Assembly: GCA_030268105.1 (NCBI GenBank)
Contig: BSDZ01000008.1
Span: 5,618,501-5,682,500, forward strand
Source: Volvox africanus
Taxonomy: Eukaryota; Chlorophyta; Chlorophyceae; Chlamydomonadales; Volvocaceae
Length of the DNA: 64,000 bases
Reading direction: 5' to 3'
Position numbers and translations under genes: made by a program. Shown here piece after piece: positions 43,927 to 59,000 of this stretch (its first letter is position 1; every line of letters begins with the position of its first letter). The notes below the pieces were generated by a model. That model saw nothing but the letters and a program-made list of their open reading frames with translations, ran no database searches and was not told where the DNA came from.

Positions 43927-46900
43927 TATAGCCGTCTGCGTATCTATCTATCTATCTAGCTTACTTGCTTGCTAGCTACCTTTATCTACCTATCTATATA
44001 GATAGACGGCTAAAAGGACGGACCCACAGCCGCACAGACAGGACGAGGGGACACAGGTAGCTCACAAATGGATGGATACACCTACATAATCCTGGGCATA
44101 TCCCGTACACCCGCCCTCGGGGCCGCCCCATCTAGACGCAGAATGGTGAGAAACAGTGTCTTTCACGATGCATCCGTACAGCGGCACGCACCACTGCAGT
44201 CGCAAGAAGGGCATCCGAGAAGGTCCAGCCAGCGCACTCCAGCCGGCGGGATAGGAACGTAGCCGCGCTGGGAGCACCAGCTGCCACCAGGATGTCAGAT
44301 CCAGATCTAACAGATTCAGATCCGAATCCACCTCCCCTGGACAGATGCTCCGCCAGATCCGCCCAGAACTCACTTTCCGGAGAAATTCTTTCGGGATCTG
44401 CAAATCAGTCACATACACAGTACGGAGTCACATACACTAAGTAAGCCATATATATATACATATATAGCTTATATATAACATGTAAATAATATGTGTATAT
44501 ATATGTATATACCCAATAACCCTGCTGCCGTGGGAGTATCCGGGCAATACGTATTCACGCGGATGAGCTTTACCTTCTTCCTGCTCTCATGTAACAGGGC
44601 ACCAACGACCGATAAGATTATATCAGTTTTTTGGGTTTTCGTGTGTGAGCAGCTGCATGAGTACGACTCCGCACCGTACGAAAAGAGCTTGGACGACACT
44701 TATGTTTGGAACGAGTTTTCCTGTGTTGGCATGTGGATGACTCTGTTAAGGTGGACGGCGTGGTGGGGCACTTAGGCTATGGCAACATGTCGGTAATGAC
44801 TGGGAAATGTCAGTGACAAAGTAACGAACAGCGCTTGGACTGACCCAGCTGCTCAGAGATCGGCTTCCGGAACCAGCCCGCCTCCGCCCATTGCTGAGTC
44901 ACTGGCGGCGCCATGTACGTCTCCGCCGCCGCCGTGCAACGCCAGATTCTCATATAACGACTCATAGGCGGTAGCAGGGGAGCACTCGCCGAAGCGGCAG
45001 GCATCGCAGCAGTGACCATAAATGGGGAGACTAGGGGCTGTTCCACCGCCTCAGCCGGGTCTACCATTCGCAAGGCGGAGTGATCCATCTCGGCCAACGG
45101 GAGGGCAGCCGCCTCGGGCTCCTCAGAAGCCTGCGTGTAGTTGCACTCCAAATGTAAGTTTGGTAAATGCGTGTTGCCCAGTTCTCCAAACCTTAAGGTG
45201 GTGTTACTCTAATCTAATCAAGGCGTTGACAATGAGTATGAAAGACTACAGAAGTGTGACATTAAATTATAAAGTTTGGAGTGCAAATCGGTATCGGTGA
45301 AATAATCGCGTTATTGGCACATTGGAACATGTTTACGTAGGGAAACATAGTTCGTTCACGAGTCCCGTCACAAGCCCCCAACTTTCACCCGGCCCCAATG
45401 AAATGAAAAACGCTCTCATTACCAAATTTGCGCACGAGGCCACAACACGGGCGTGACCAACAACATCCCCCTGCCCGTTGCCCTCCTTGCCCTGGCCCTC
45501 CCTGCTCTGGCCCCCCCTGCTCTGGCCCCACCCTGCCCCACCCCTTATACTGAATGCCCCACCGCGGGCGCTGGTCCTCCGCACCTTCTGATGGTCGTCT
45601 CCTGGTCCATTGAGCGCTACCTCAAACCTCCGCCGCTTGGCGTCTGTGTTCATGTTGGGATATTGAGAGGCGATCAACCCTCCCACCTGGCAACATGCCT
45701 CAGTGCATGATTCATTGAAAGATGCGGAAGACGTGTGGGAATGGCGCGTCGGTATCACTGCGGATAAACAATTTCGGTGAAAGACAGCATATGCCGTATT
45801 TCCACTTCGCACATACAAACGTAGGATTTGAATTCGTACCAATAATTTAAAGTTAATTAAACCCTACCTGCTGCCATGTGCGGCACCCCGGAATGTACGA
45901 TTTTGTTCCGTACACGTGCCCTCATGTCGGTGGCCAAGCGGGCCAGCCGCGGGAACGAAGTGGGCTCGGCGGTGACTTGGAGGTCCTCTTCCCAGGCAAG
46001 CAGGATCCGCTCCAGGGGGGTCAATTTCGCGTACCTGTACGAACCATAAACGATAAAATACATAATCTAAATACGTTTATATTAATTGGTTGGTTATGAT
46101 TTTGTTCTAAGCAAACTGTTATTTCCATACCGGGCCCTACAGGCGCTTGACTGCCTGGCTGACTAACGGTCCCGAAACCCCAAACAGGTATACAGCGCCC
46201 AGCTTAGTCGCCACCACTACCACCACCACCGCCATCGCTGGTGTGTTACTACTCCCATAGGCCAGCAATCTCATATATATACAGTACGGCATCTCACCGG
46301 TGCGGTACGCCCCAAGTCTCCACCAGCTCCCGCCCCCGCACACCCGCCATCCAGCAGTCCAGGCAGTTACGACTGGAAGGCAGACGGGCGCGCAACCCGG
46401 GCAGTACTGCCGTACGGAAGAACTCCAGATCGTGGCAGTAGCAAAAGAACGCCAGCTCGCGGCAGGCCAGCTGGCTGTAGCGCTCCAGCTTGGCGTCCCT
46501 GTTTATGTACGGTATTTACTTACATATGTTTGCAACATGTACAACAGGCCTTGTAGTACGTAGGGAGGATACTGATAAGCGTACAGCAGCTCCCGGTTGA
46601 TGTACGGTACGGGGTGCATTCAAGCGCTTTTCGGGCCCACGCCTCCTTGCAACTTCGTTTCGGGTAGTGCCGTACGTGCAGTGACCCACCGGCACTATGA
46701 TGCGGATGTAGGGGTTACCGGCTCCAACCTATCATTTGCGCTACCGAGTACCACACCTGCTACAACTACACTGCACCTACCGAGTACCACAAGTCTAGCC
46801 GAGTGTTTTGGCCCTGATAAAGTGGCGGAAGACGATGGCATTGGCGCGCAGTGCGGGCGTGTCTTGTAGAACTCGCCCCGTCCAAACCCAGGCTAGTCCC

Positions 46901-49900
46901 CAAACCCCAGGGCTCAAGCTGACAGTTTACGGGTAGATAGCTGCAGTCATCGCCAGCGAAGCCCCATTCTTTATGTCCCCCTCCACAGCCCCATCACACC
47001 TCCCACCTTGGCAGACTCCTCCACATGCCAACACAGGAAAACTCGTTCCAAACAGAGGTGTCGACCATTCCCTTGTCGTACGGTACGGAGAAGTCCCTTG
47101 GTGATATGCTCAAAAGGCAGCCGTACAATGCCCAAATCTGCGCATGCATACGACAGCTGATAGGTGCGACTTTATACCGTCAATAGGAGACGTCCTAATA
47201 TATACTCCGTCAAGCTGAAGCAATCACGTACAAAGGGCACCTCCTCTCAAATGGACATTCGGTACGGCACTTACGCGCGAGCAAAGAAATAAACCGACCA
47301 TGTACGGCTCCAGGTGCCGGCTGCTGATCAGAACATATGGATGCCGTCAAAATGGCGGCTCGCATGTGCAGCACTCACCCGGGATACAGTTCCGTAGAGT
47401 TGCATTTTCGCTGTCGCGGCGTCCGCTATGACCAAGGTGCTCCCGGATTGCAGCACATGGCAAGTCCTGTGTAGGGCGGCGGTAAGGCCCATGTGTGCAG
47501 TCACTCGAGTCAGCATTCGACCCCGCGAAAACCCAACACCCGACGATGTCCATGCAGTCTGTGTTCCCCCGGTTGCCGGGTAGCAACCACTGGATGCTTC
47601 ATCCGCTGCCGGATTGCTTCCCCAACTGCTTCCCCAACACCACGACTCCGAACATTCGGCCAAAACATGTCCCTTACGGCCTCTCATAATTGAAAACATC
47701 AACTTGCATAGTGTAGCTGCAATAGTTGAAATGCAAATCGATATCGTATGTAGTATGTGCCGCGTCTCCTTTTGTAGAGACTTTTGTTGAAGTCCTGTCC
47801 AAAACTATATGGCGATTCGCGTTCCGTTTCTTGCCACCGAGCGACCCGTGGGTCTACCGACCTTCGCTCCAGGCAAGACGACCCCGCGGCAAAGGGCCGC
47901 TGCAACGTCGTTGTGACCCGTGGGTCGCTCCAGGAGGGCGCCGGCACACCCTCAATAGACGCCTGCTCCTCGCAATATGCGTAACTCCCCAGATCACCAT
48001 GCGGTATCCCTGCGCATTCAGTTTAACATACCACGTTACCCCGAAATTTTTACTTAAATGATAAAGAACTCGAATTAAATAAGACTGTAGTTTTCTCTAG
48101 TAAAGAAATTTTGCAGGAAAATAATAAAAAAATATTTTAAAGAACTACAATATTTCCAATTTTATTGGTATAGCCAACTGATCAAGCATGTGAATATTTA
48201 TGGCAGTTGTTACAACCAAGTTGCCCTCCTTTATACGGCATGTACGACCTCCGGCGGAGGAGAAGAAATCGTTTAACAACGTGCTCATCAAAACACCAGA
48301 CAGCCAATGACTGCAATCCACATGCAGACTGCCATCATGCACATCAGCTTGCCATTCAGCTGGGCAAATACCCACAGCATTACCACCAGCTGCCAGCTTA
48401 CCACCCCATGCGATGCAAAACCAATGACAGATACTTGACTTCCGCGTCAAGAGGACCTACCTGCTGGCGCGGTGTAGGCTATAACGCGCACGAGGCGGTG
48501 GCCAGCTGTGACCCACGGGTCGGATGCCGTCATGCACACTCCTGCCGGCGTGACAACCGTCGCAACGGCCGCCGCCAACTGCTTCGCCGTCACGCGGATA
48601 ACCCCGTCAGGTTGCACTGGCACATTCACCAAGACGACGGCCGGGGGACAGAAGGCCAGCCCCAGCGAGCCAGCATCCTCGTGCTGCGTTAGTGCGTGCG
48701 GGTATGTACGGCACATGGCAAGGCAGAAAGGCCTTGGGTACAGGGCCCCGTTACAGAGGACTCCGGGTTGCTTTACATATCCCGGTAGTACGTCATTCCA
48801 GCAACACTGGCAATGCACTGGATGCTTTCCGCGTATATAGGTAGGGATTAGATGGATAGACAGATAGACAGACAGAACGATAGACGGATAGATGGATATA
48901 TCGATGTACACACAGGCATACACAAGGACAGGGTGAGCTTTGCAAACGCCTCCCGCCTTATCTGCCAGATAATTATCAACCATGCACCCAATGCATCAGG
49001 GAAGGTACTCTACAGAGGAAAACGTTTCACGAGGCACACAGAAGGAAGGGGTCACGGCACACCAAGGAGGTGTCCCAGTATGGGACCCGGAAGGTCAGCG
49101 AACTCTGAGCAAGAGGTATTACGTCACTAGGTACAACACCAGCAGATTTCTACATCATCATAGGCTTATTGAACCCACCATCGTATGCAATTGGGTTTTT
49201 AAATCGATGCCCAGTTTACGAGATCGTGCAGTACTTAACGCCTGAAAGCGGCAATAATTCCCGCGCCGCACTTCGGATGGGTCTGCAGCGCCAGATTGGG
49301 GAGTGCAGGGCCAAAGGAGGAGGCAGTGGAGGGGAGGAGCTCGTATCAGGTGTGAGCCGGTAACGGGGGAGAGGGACCAAATCAAAACACGCACGCCATA
49401 GAGAGTGCGGCGGCCCCGGTCCGTGAATGCAAAGGAGGAGCAAAGGGCGACATGTACGGGGCCATGCGTAGGGCAGCAACAACAGATGGCAGGCAACACG
49501 TCATGCATTCAATATTGCAGTGAGCAGCTGGCGGTAATGACCTGTAATCCTGCTGCACAATCCACATGTGGCCGTACAATCCGGTGTTTGCGACCTCCGG
49601 GACATACACATACACATATACATATACATACAGCTGGTACCGGGGCTTGGCTTGCCCCTATGCAGTAGAGGTGTATGTGAGGTCACGCACATAATGCACA
49701 TCACACGGGTATAAACTGGCCTCCTAGGTCGGCCCCCTAACCCCCTACCTGCCGGCGCGGCTCCCACCCGCTGGTCGTCAGACAACCCGATTGGAAAGTT
49801 AGTTAGCCAACCAACCCGTACGGGCAACTAGGTCCATGCCTAGATACGCCATGTCCGCGGCATATGTGGTTACGACGTGATCTCTATAGCCACCTACCGG

Positions 49901-50002
49901 CGATGTCCCCCCGGCAGCCTTCCATTGGGTAGAAGACCCCTCCCTTAATCGCCTCCCGCACCCGGCTGGCCGCCTCTTGAACCTGCGTGCGTGAGGACCC
50001 AC

Positions 50003-50046
<44 letters not shown>

Positions 50047-53000
50047 GCACGAGAGCATATGTCGATGCAGGCAGGCACGCACGCACGCACGCACGCAGGC
50101 TGTTGTAACCGCACCCATCAAGTAGGACCACCTAGAGGACGTGTCAGGATGTTGAGGACCGCAATCCTTACACCGATAAAACGTGTGCGGATATGTCGTG
50201 ACTACCCGTCGCAATTTATTATGTAATCCGCTTTAATCGTTTTCTAATTACTTAAATTACCACTCGGCCAACTGCGAACTGATAACTGTTTCATAGAATA
50301 ATGGTCATTTTATTTGGAATCATACCTTCCAGGGCTGCACGAGCAGACTTGGCCGGTCCACAAGTGCAGGAATCGGTCGTACACGGCCCTGCATGTCATG
50401 CACACATCGGGCAATACTTACATTATGTTAAAACATACTTGGACTGAATCTTCATCACCTTGTACTCGGTGCAATAAGTATATTTTACGAGGTTAGCAAT
50501 CTCGCCAGCTACACCGGGTCCAGCCGGCTGCGACCAGCTGCTGGCGGTGGGATACATAACAACAACCCAGACAGCCGACTATGTGCCGCAATCGGCGCAA
50601 ACAGCGCATCACCAGAGGACCCGCATTGCGGTGATGCTCAAACAATAGATGGATGCACAGCACAACATGCGGACATCGCACGGCTGCGGCCACTCCTAAG
50701 TGACCAACTCAGAGAGGCGGACCTTGACAACAGCCACCCTCACGCACCCGGCCCCAGTCGTTCACGGACCCGCAGGAATTCATGTACTGAGGTAGACACC
50801 GTACATACACACTAACCATACAGGATCAACCCAGGCCCCACCCAACCCCGCTCGCCGCGCGCCTGGTGTCCCCTCCCCCCCTTTCGGCAGCATCGGCAGC
50901 AGCAGCAGCAGGGGCAGAGGTAGCGGCATTGACGGCGGCCCTCACCTCGGACATCAGACGTCGCCTCTCCAGCACGTAACGAACCTATTTGCAAATCAGC
51001 GCATCAGGCAACAGGCACTCATCTCTGTAGCCAACTCCAGCACATAGACAGGCGTTTTATGAAGAGGCTGCTACAGGTCTTAATCACGGCTGCGAGAATT
51101 ATACTTATACATGTGTGTTGTTAAGTTAGTTTGTGCATTTGGTTATGTATACAAATACAAATACAAATACAAATACAAATACAAATACAAATACAAATAC
51201 AAATACAAATACAAATACAAATACAAATACAAATACAAATACAAATACAAATACAAATACAAATACAGGCGCGGTGTTGCGAAGTGCAAACCCCTCTCAC
51301 CTCGTCCCCTTGCCGCCTTCCACTCTGATAAGCGTCGGCGGGGGGGAGGCCGAAGGCAACACCAGCGCGCGCAGTCAGCTCACTTCTATCAAGCAGCGTC
51401 CCTGGACGGACATCCCACTGACCCCTGTACGGGTACGAACTGGTATTGCAACATCACATCAGTACAACGCGAATAACAAGAATCGCAAGTAAGGATCGCA
51501 TGACACGATTCCCACATCCACGAAGCCAAGACAGCACCATAAGGGGCATAAAACGATATAAAAGAACCTCCATAAACGCCCCCAACCCGCTACCTCTTGC
51601 CACAAACGCCCCTCTTCATCCCCTTACCCTGTGTGGGTTTCAAATCGCGACACCACCAGGACGACGATGGCCGCCCGCAGCTGCTCCGTACTCCCCGTAA
51701 GCCGAGCTGTAACTCCCTCTGTGACACTGGCTCTTACCTCCGAAACCTGCCCCGACGACAGGTCAGTGGGGGGCGGGGGTTGGGGTGGGGAGGGAGTGCA
51801 ACAGCGACAGGGAGAGAAATGTAACCCTCCCCCTTATCCTAATCCGGTCGACATATCCTAACAAAATATAATACTCAATAATAAATTTGGCAGCAGCTCA
51901 TGGACTGGTTACAGCTTTATCATTAGCCACCATAAGCGCCAGAGCAACAACTGAACACATCCCTACACTGACACACAGACACACGCATACAGACACATGC
52001 ACACATCCCTACACATACACATACACACGCACACAGACACGTACACACATACACACGCACACGGACACGCACACACATACACACAGTTCGGCCGCTGCTT
52101 GAGAGACTCACTTGTAGAGGCTGTGGCTCTGATAGCGGAGCGACCACTCCGCGATACAGCACGAACCCACCAGTGGCCCCTGCCGCAGTGGGAGGGGCCG
52201 CTGCCCCTCCCCCCACCCCACCAGCCGTTACCCCACCAGCCCCCTCTCTGGAGGCATCTGTCGCCTCAACAGGAGGTGGTACAGCGGATGGCGTATCCGC
52301 AGGGCCCACTACCGGGCTGTCGTACACCAGCAACAACGCACGGAGACCCCGACGGGCGATAGTCAGCCTGAGTAAACCACAAACAGGACGACAAGGGTAT
52401 CTTGGAACCTTGTGACCGTGCTCCGCAAAAAGTGTGTAGAATTGTATTGGGAACGGGCCGATGAGGTCGGTGACTCAATCCCCACATGAGAACGCCCAGG
52501 ATTTCAATATCAAGTGCTGTCTAGAAAATTTCTACAAAGAAAATGACGAGCATGTCATCTGTCTATCTGTCCTCTGCGTCCTGGTGTGACGTGGCAAGCA
52601 AGATGAAGAGATATGTAAAAGTTCACCGGGGGACGTAGCGATGTGATGGAAGCCCAGCTGTAGTAGTTGAGAGCCGAAAAGGCCTTTCGGGATGCTGCAT
52701 CGGTGCTTTCTACACCTTGTTTATCGGTGCTCGTCTGTGACGTCAATTGTGCGACTAGTTAACCCCGTACGGATGAACGGTCAAGGGAAGCCGTCTTCAG
52801 CCACCGAGAGGTGCCTCACCATTTACAGCGTTTGAATGGAGGGCTGGTGGCCATGACTATGTACATGATCAAATGACAAATTGCCGACAATACAGACCAT
52901 CTCGGGTATTGATGAAAACCTGATTGATCAACCCACCCAATATCCCCTCACATGAAAACGCAACAAACGTTCATCCGTCCACTTACCTGTAAACTCCTGC

Positions 53001-56000
53001 TGGCAGACCGGCTACTTCGACGTGCCCCCGTTGTATAAGCACGTGCTGTTGCTCGTCCAAGCGCTCCGAAACCTCCAGTTCGGAACCAGACATTCCGTTT
53101 AGCGGCTGGAGCAATGGCGTTACCGGCGCAGAGGTCTGCAACAGGATTTTGTCAAGATTTTGTCAAGATGTGTGACGGGGGGGGACATAAGATGTATGTC
53201 GAGGTTGGGTGGGACACGTATTTCATCTTTCGCTTAAATAACCAAGATTGCTCGTCCAAGCATGGCTGAAGTGCATGTCGTCCTTCTAATGGTTCTCTTC
53301 GTACACCCCCAGATAAGCCTGTGTCCAGTTTGCCATTTGTCATTGCCGAACGTTTTAAGACGCAGTAGCATCCGCAGGCAACATCCGCTGTCACTCACGA
53401 CGGGCCGCCATGCAATACACTGAGAGACCAAGCAGAAGTACGGCCGGACCGCTGAAGTAAGCAATGATGGGGGACAAGCCGGTTGACATCGGCAAAGCAC
53501 ATGAAGCCGATTTACAATAAATAGACAACAAAAAACACAATGTGGTGTACATTGGTTTACCCTTGGTATGTAATGACACATGTATATGAATGTATAAACA
53601 TGTTACATCGTACTTTATCATCATTCGTACCATATACGATACACGACGCTATCAAAACGCCAATCTACCTTGACAGCAGGAGACCTGAGGTTGGGCCCAG
53701 CCGCCAACGACACGAGCGCCACTCCCAGGTGGCGGCGCAGCAGCGATTGTTGGGACTGGATGGCGGCCACATCATCGCTGCGGTCCACTCCTAGCTCCGG
53801 AACCACTACCCCGCCGGAGCCTTGCGAGTACGGAATCGTACACTGGAGCAGAAACAAAGGGAATGGACCATTTGACACCTTAAAAAGTGTCCAAAACCTG
53901 ATTGAAGCGGCAGGTATTCATACTGATAGAGGGCTGCATAGTTAGTGCAGTCCTAGCATTTGAAATGCGGCTGTATTTTATTTCCTAGCGACGCAACGGA
54001 ATATGGCTGTTGGCGGCTGGTGGTTGGCACTAGGGTTGTCTGTTAAGGTGGGGGGGGAGCCCAAATGTCGTCAACACTGCATCCTACTAACCGCCAAGAA
54101 CAGTCTACACCTGGAGTCCCTCACCAGGTCGCCGGTGCGACCCCTCCATCGTGCTGCCCCTCCAGGGGCAGACACAGACACACAGACACACAGACACACA
54201 GACACAGAGACAGACACAGACACACAGACACACAGACACACAGACACACACTCTTGCGAACCCCCTCCTTTATGCAGCAACCTGCAAGAGGAGCTTACCT
54301 GCACATCTTGCTTGCCGCCACAGGCCAGGGTGCGGATCACGTAATGCTTCTCGGCGCCGCAGTAGACTTTGCGAACCGGCGTCGGCATGTCGTCAATGCC
54401 ATCTCTGCCATTTGAACGAAACGACAACTGCCAGCAATAACAGCGGCGGCGCTTATCTCCTCCACCACTGCCTTGAGCATATGCCGGTTGGAACATTTCT
54501 ACCCCGGCGGCAACTGCCGTAACGCCGTACAAGTGTCCCAGTTCGATATTGCCGTTGGCATCTGCGTTGTAGGCATCAGGCAACAAACAGTGCATGCCAA
54601 GAGTTTCAGATGCTGCCAGTTGTTCTTTTCGCGATGTTGGGCAGGTGCACAGGTGGACATGTACCGCTATCAATGTCTCAAAATCTGAATCCAGGATGCC
54701 CATCATCGTGGGAAATATCTTGTGTGCTATGATCCGAGGGCAACGGTTGCAACCGGTACCGACATTTCCCACCAAGAAAGGGAAACATGAATGAAGGGAT
54801 CCAACCATTCATTCGGAAGTCGGAAGTCGGGGTCGGACGGCCGAAGAGCAGTCGTGAGGCATGCTGAAGACTCAAGCTCGTGTCATACGCTGTCGGCTCC
54901 TCCCGGGGTCAGCACAGTTCCCGAAGACAGCTGGCGACAGTACGACGTACCGGTGGTCAGGTTCTGGCGGACGACCAGGCCGCCCGCTGAGATATCGACC
55001 GCCGCATCGTCTTCGCCGGCGGCCGATCCAGACCCAGTGGGTGCCGACGTCAGGATGGCCGAGGTGGGCGGCTTGTGCAGGGCAGAGAAGACATGAGTCA
55101 ATGCCACTACCACATGCACTCCAGGGTGGGGCTCACCGGCCCTGGCGGAAACATCACATGAAGGAGGAGGGAGGAGGAAGGAGGGCGGAACGCAGAGGTT
55201 TCTCGAGTTTTTCCTCGAATAATGCGCAGAGGTTTCTCGATTTGCTTTTCAGCCGTTTCTCTCTGCGACACCAACACCGTCAAACGAACTAGATACACAG
55301 GCAGACGGTTCTTCATTGCATTCCCAATCTTCAGCAGGTGATGGGAGAGCGTGCACCGCATGTTCAAGGGATGTCACCAGCACGGGTTTCGGATATCGAT
55401 ACGGGTGCAGGTTTTGAGCTCTGAAAATGCAATGAATCAGCTCTTGAGACCGCAAGACGCAGTGTTTTTTATGAAAGTTTGCATATCATGTAAGGCATTT
55501 AGGGGGCCAAGGGGGATAAGTAATAAGTGGAAGAGGTTACGCAGCTCGGTGGCCCGGTAGCAATGCGGGTAACCATATTCTTTTCATCAACCAGGCGTCT
55601 CACTTGCCCAGGACGCGCAGCAGGTAGTTTCCCGATGACCCACGGGTCATGTGCAGATCCCGGATTTCACATGGGCTGAGATCAGACTGGTTTAAGTCCC
55701 ACCTGCAGCAAAGGGCACAATTAGGGAAGTCGAACAAAATGAGGGGTACAATGAGGGGTACAATGAGGGGTACAATGAGGGGTTGAACATGAAGAAATTA
55801 TGCCAGTAAGTGAGATGGGTTTGGGGATAAGCCCAGAGAGCGGTCGAAAAAGGGTCAACGGCGCTTGCAACTCACTTTTTCTTGACATGGAAGGTCTGAT
55901 AGCTGGGTTCACCATCCGACCCGCTGGCAAGCTTCCGCAGCTTCGCTGTCAGTACAGCGGACACGTGGCTGGGACGGTCCGGAAGGCGTACCTGGGATTG

Positions 56001-59000
56001 GACCACCGGTCAGGAGAGGACTTGGACAGCTGTAAGATAACTTCCCTTGCGGAGAAATGGCTGAGGATTATGGAATGCAGACATGCGCGTCGATGACAAG
56101 CAGTTGCCGTATAACATTTAGACACGCAATAGCTGGTTGTACGCGATAGCGGATTAGGTGACGAAATTGAACCTCTTTAGCTTCAGAAATCCAAGGGTTT
56201 AGGATCCTGGCCACGGAAATCTTGAGAGTCGCCTCCTGCCTCCTTGCTGTCCCCTACATGATTGATTGTTGTCCTCCGAACCATCCAGCTGGCTGCCGAC
56301 GGACTCAGCACATGCCGCCCCTATTCCAGGCGCCCACTGCTCCTATCTAACACACATTGCTGCTAGAACATTCGTTGAGGCAAGCGTGAAAACTGTCAAA
56401 CATCGGATGTCCTGATGCCGGCCCGATGTGTCAAAACATCGTAATAACGCGATGTGACATGAAGCGACGCGACATGCAATCCCTTATTTGATAAGGCCCA
56501 TAAACTCAGGGCGCGGCACACCCCTACAAGCAACACGTTCTCCTCAGACGCAACAGAGGGAGATGCAAGAGAGCGTGAAAGATACGCAAACGCAACCTAG
56601 TCCCCGCTGCCGCCTCTGCATCAGCAGGCCCCCACCCCCCTTCCCCTCCACGCCCCTCCAGTGCGCGCTCACCTGTACCACTGTAGGTCGGAGACCATCA
56701 CCCGGGTTCCAATCCTGCAGAGGAGGGATAAAATCGAACGGGTACTCAACATTTATCGGGAAGAGAAGTCCCTAGGACAACAGGATGCACGACCGGGTAT
56801 GTGAACAAGAGGGACCATGGAGGAGAGTGGCCAGCTGGGTTTGCCAGGGCGAATGGGGCACAAAAGAACCGCTCAACGTGGCTCGTGATGAATATATATC
56901 AGCATCACGGAATGGACGCGCGATGAGGCAGGGGCTAAACCTTCAGGGCCCTTCGCACCTGGAAGGTCTGCCGGCGCGGACCTCCGGCCCCGGCAGCGGA
57001 ATCAAAGTCCTGAACCTCTACCACCAGGGTCACGTCCTGCCCGCGAGGCCCCCAAACGGTGAGCAGAAGGGTACGATTGGGTACAACCACGTCAGGTCAA
57101 TGTGGGAGCATCGTGATCCGGAAAAATAGTGTATCAGGAACAGAACGGTATATCAGCATCCGTCCGAGCACAGCTATCCAAACATACATACATAGATACA
57201 TATGTGTATATGTATCTATATGGAACCTTGCCATGACACATAGATAGTGTTTTAGATTCAACAAACTAACAACCGACCCAACTACCGATGTCCGGTAGTG
57301 TCCTGGATTAGTCCTCAGGCGCACACTTCTTATGACCGGACCGCTGCAGCTGTTACCCCCTTTCCCCCCTCATACAGACAACACACCTGCAGTAGCTCAA
57401 GGGGGGCCGGCCAGCCATGAATGGTGAGACAGGGCTGCAATACAAGTGGCACGGAGCCACTTCGTCCAGCCGCTGCCGCACTTTCGGGCTCAAACAGCAT
57501 TCCTACGCGTGTATATGCACGGACATGTGTGTTTGTGTGTCAAAATGGCCAAGAATAAAGCTCCATATATATAATGTGGTGGAGGTCCCTGGTGGTCGCT
57601 TCGTGGTGCGGGCTGTTCCGTATGCAGCAGAAGGCTGGACCAGGACATCAGTGCTTCAGTGCTTCAGTGCTTAAGGGCAGCTGGTGAAGATGTGAGGGAA
57701 GGCGAGCGAGGTGAGTAGCTTAGATGTGCCAATGTGGCAATATTATGGTGTCGGTTACGGGACTTAGGGTTATGTTATCATTCTAAGTTCAGTAGGGTTC
57801 CGGAGCCCGCTGTAAGGAACCAACAAGGCATCGTACCGCAGGTAAGCCTGTAATGCTCTGTTTCGTGGGTGAACGCCATCAAGCTCGCAGAGTTGCGGCC
57901 GTCGGGACTGGACCCGCCACCGTCGACTAGCACTGCATTAACACTTCGCCCGCTGTCGGCCCTGTACGGCACCAGCACCTCACGCGCCGCAGGCGTCGCA
58001 ACCACGTCACCCAACTGGCTCCCGCCAGGAATGTCAACCGATGCCAACGCAGCCCCGTACAGCCTCCCATCCAGCCAGACCCTGGGGAAGGGAGGGCGGG
58101 GATACCATCAGCAGCAGCAGCAGCCATGACCGGGTGACCGGGTGAGGGTTGAGGCAGTCGGCATTGGGGCCAGGACATCAGGGTCCTGATGGACAGTACT
58201 GGCCGGACGAGGAGGCAACCGGGAAGGGGGGATATTGGGTCGAAAGGAGGGCTACACAATTATTGCTGAGAAACCACTACTCCATTAATAGCCCTCAGAA
58301 GTGAGAACATTCATAATCGGGTAAACACACCAGCATGCGTAAAAACGCGCCGCATAGATACACAGCACACGCGAACATCAGTGGACATCCTTACCTTGGG
58401 TCCGGCACCGGCGTTCCATCCGCTCTGAATAACGTCAGCGCCATTCCCTCGGGCCGGCACCTCATCACTGCAGCTAAAGACCCCCGCCGCACCAGCGCCC
58501 GGCTGTGCAGGCCGCCCCCCTGCACCTCAACCACCCACACACCCCGGCGGCCCTGCAGTGAGGTTGCGAGCGCGGAGGGGCCAGAGCGCCAGTGAATACA
58601 GAAGGGGGACGGGAAAGTCGACTAAGCCTGACCTCATGCTGCTGTCAGGAACATGGTGAAGGAGAGGGCATACAGTTCCGACATGCCAGATTCAGCAGCG
58701 GCTGACAAAAAAGGCCAGCTTAGGGTTTCAGGGTTTTAGGGTTTTAGGCAGGCCAGCACGCCGGGGTTGGGGGACAAGCTATCTGATGAGGTATATTAAC
58801 ACTGACATTGAAGGAGCAGTTAAGCTAACAGGGGTAAAACGTAAGAATGCCGCCCGACGTTTACCGACGTTTAAACCAATTATCGCAATAATGATGATGA
58901 TCATACTTCATAACAAATGCAATATTATTTGTACTAAAACATTTTGTAAGTCTAACACTGATGCGACATGGTTAATTATTGGTGTTCGTTTACCAAGGTT

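Noticed and set aside
51111..51492. Long ORFs with Lys-Tyr or Asn-Thr repeats
   Set aside because: They are translations of the ACAAAT hexamer array in an intron of gene M.
56667..56710. A 42-nt gene M exon (DWNPGDGLRPTVVQ)
   Set aside because: It has splice sites and phase 0, but exon 57036-56959 joins directly and more naturally to 55991-55876.
57564..57674. Plus-strand peptide VVEVPGGRFVVRAVPYAAEGW as an exon
   Set aside because: It looks protein-like, but no acceptor or neighbouring plus-strand exon supports it, and it lies in an intron of gene M.
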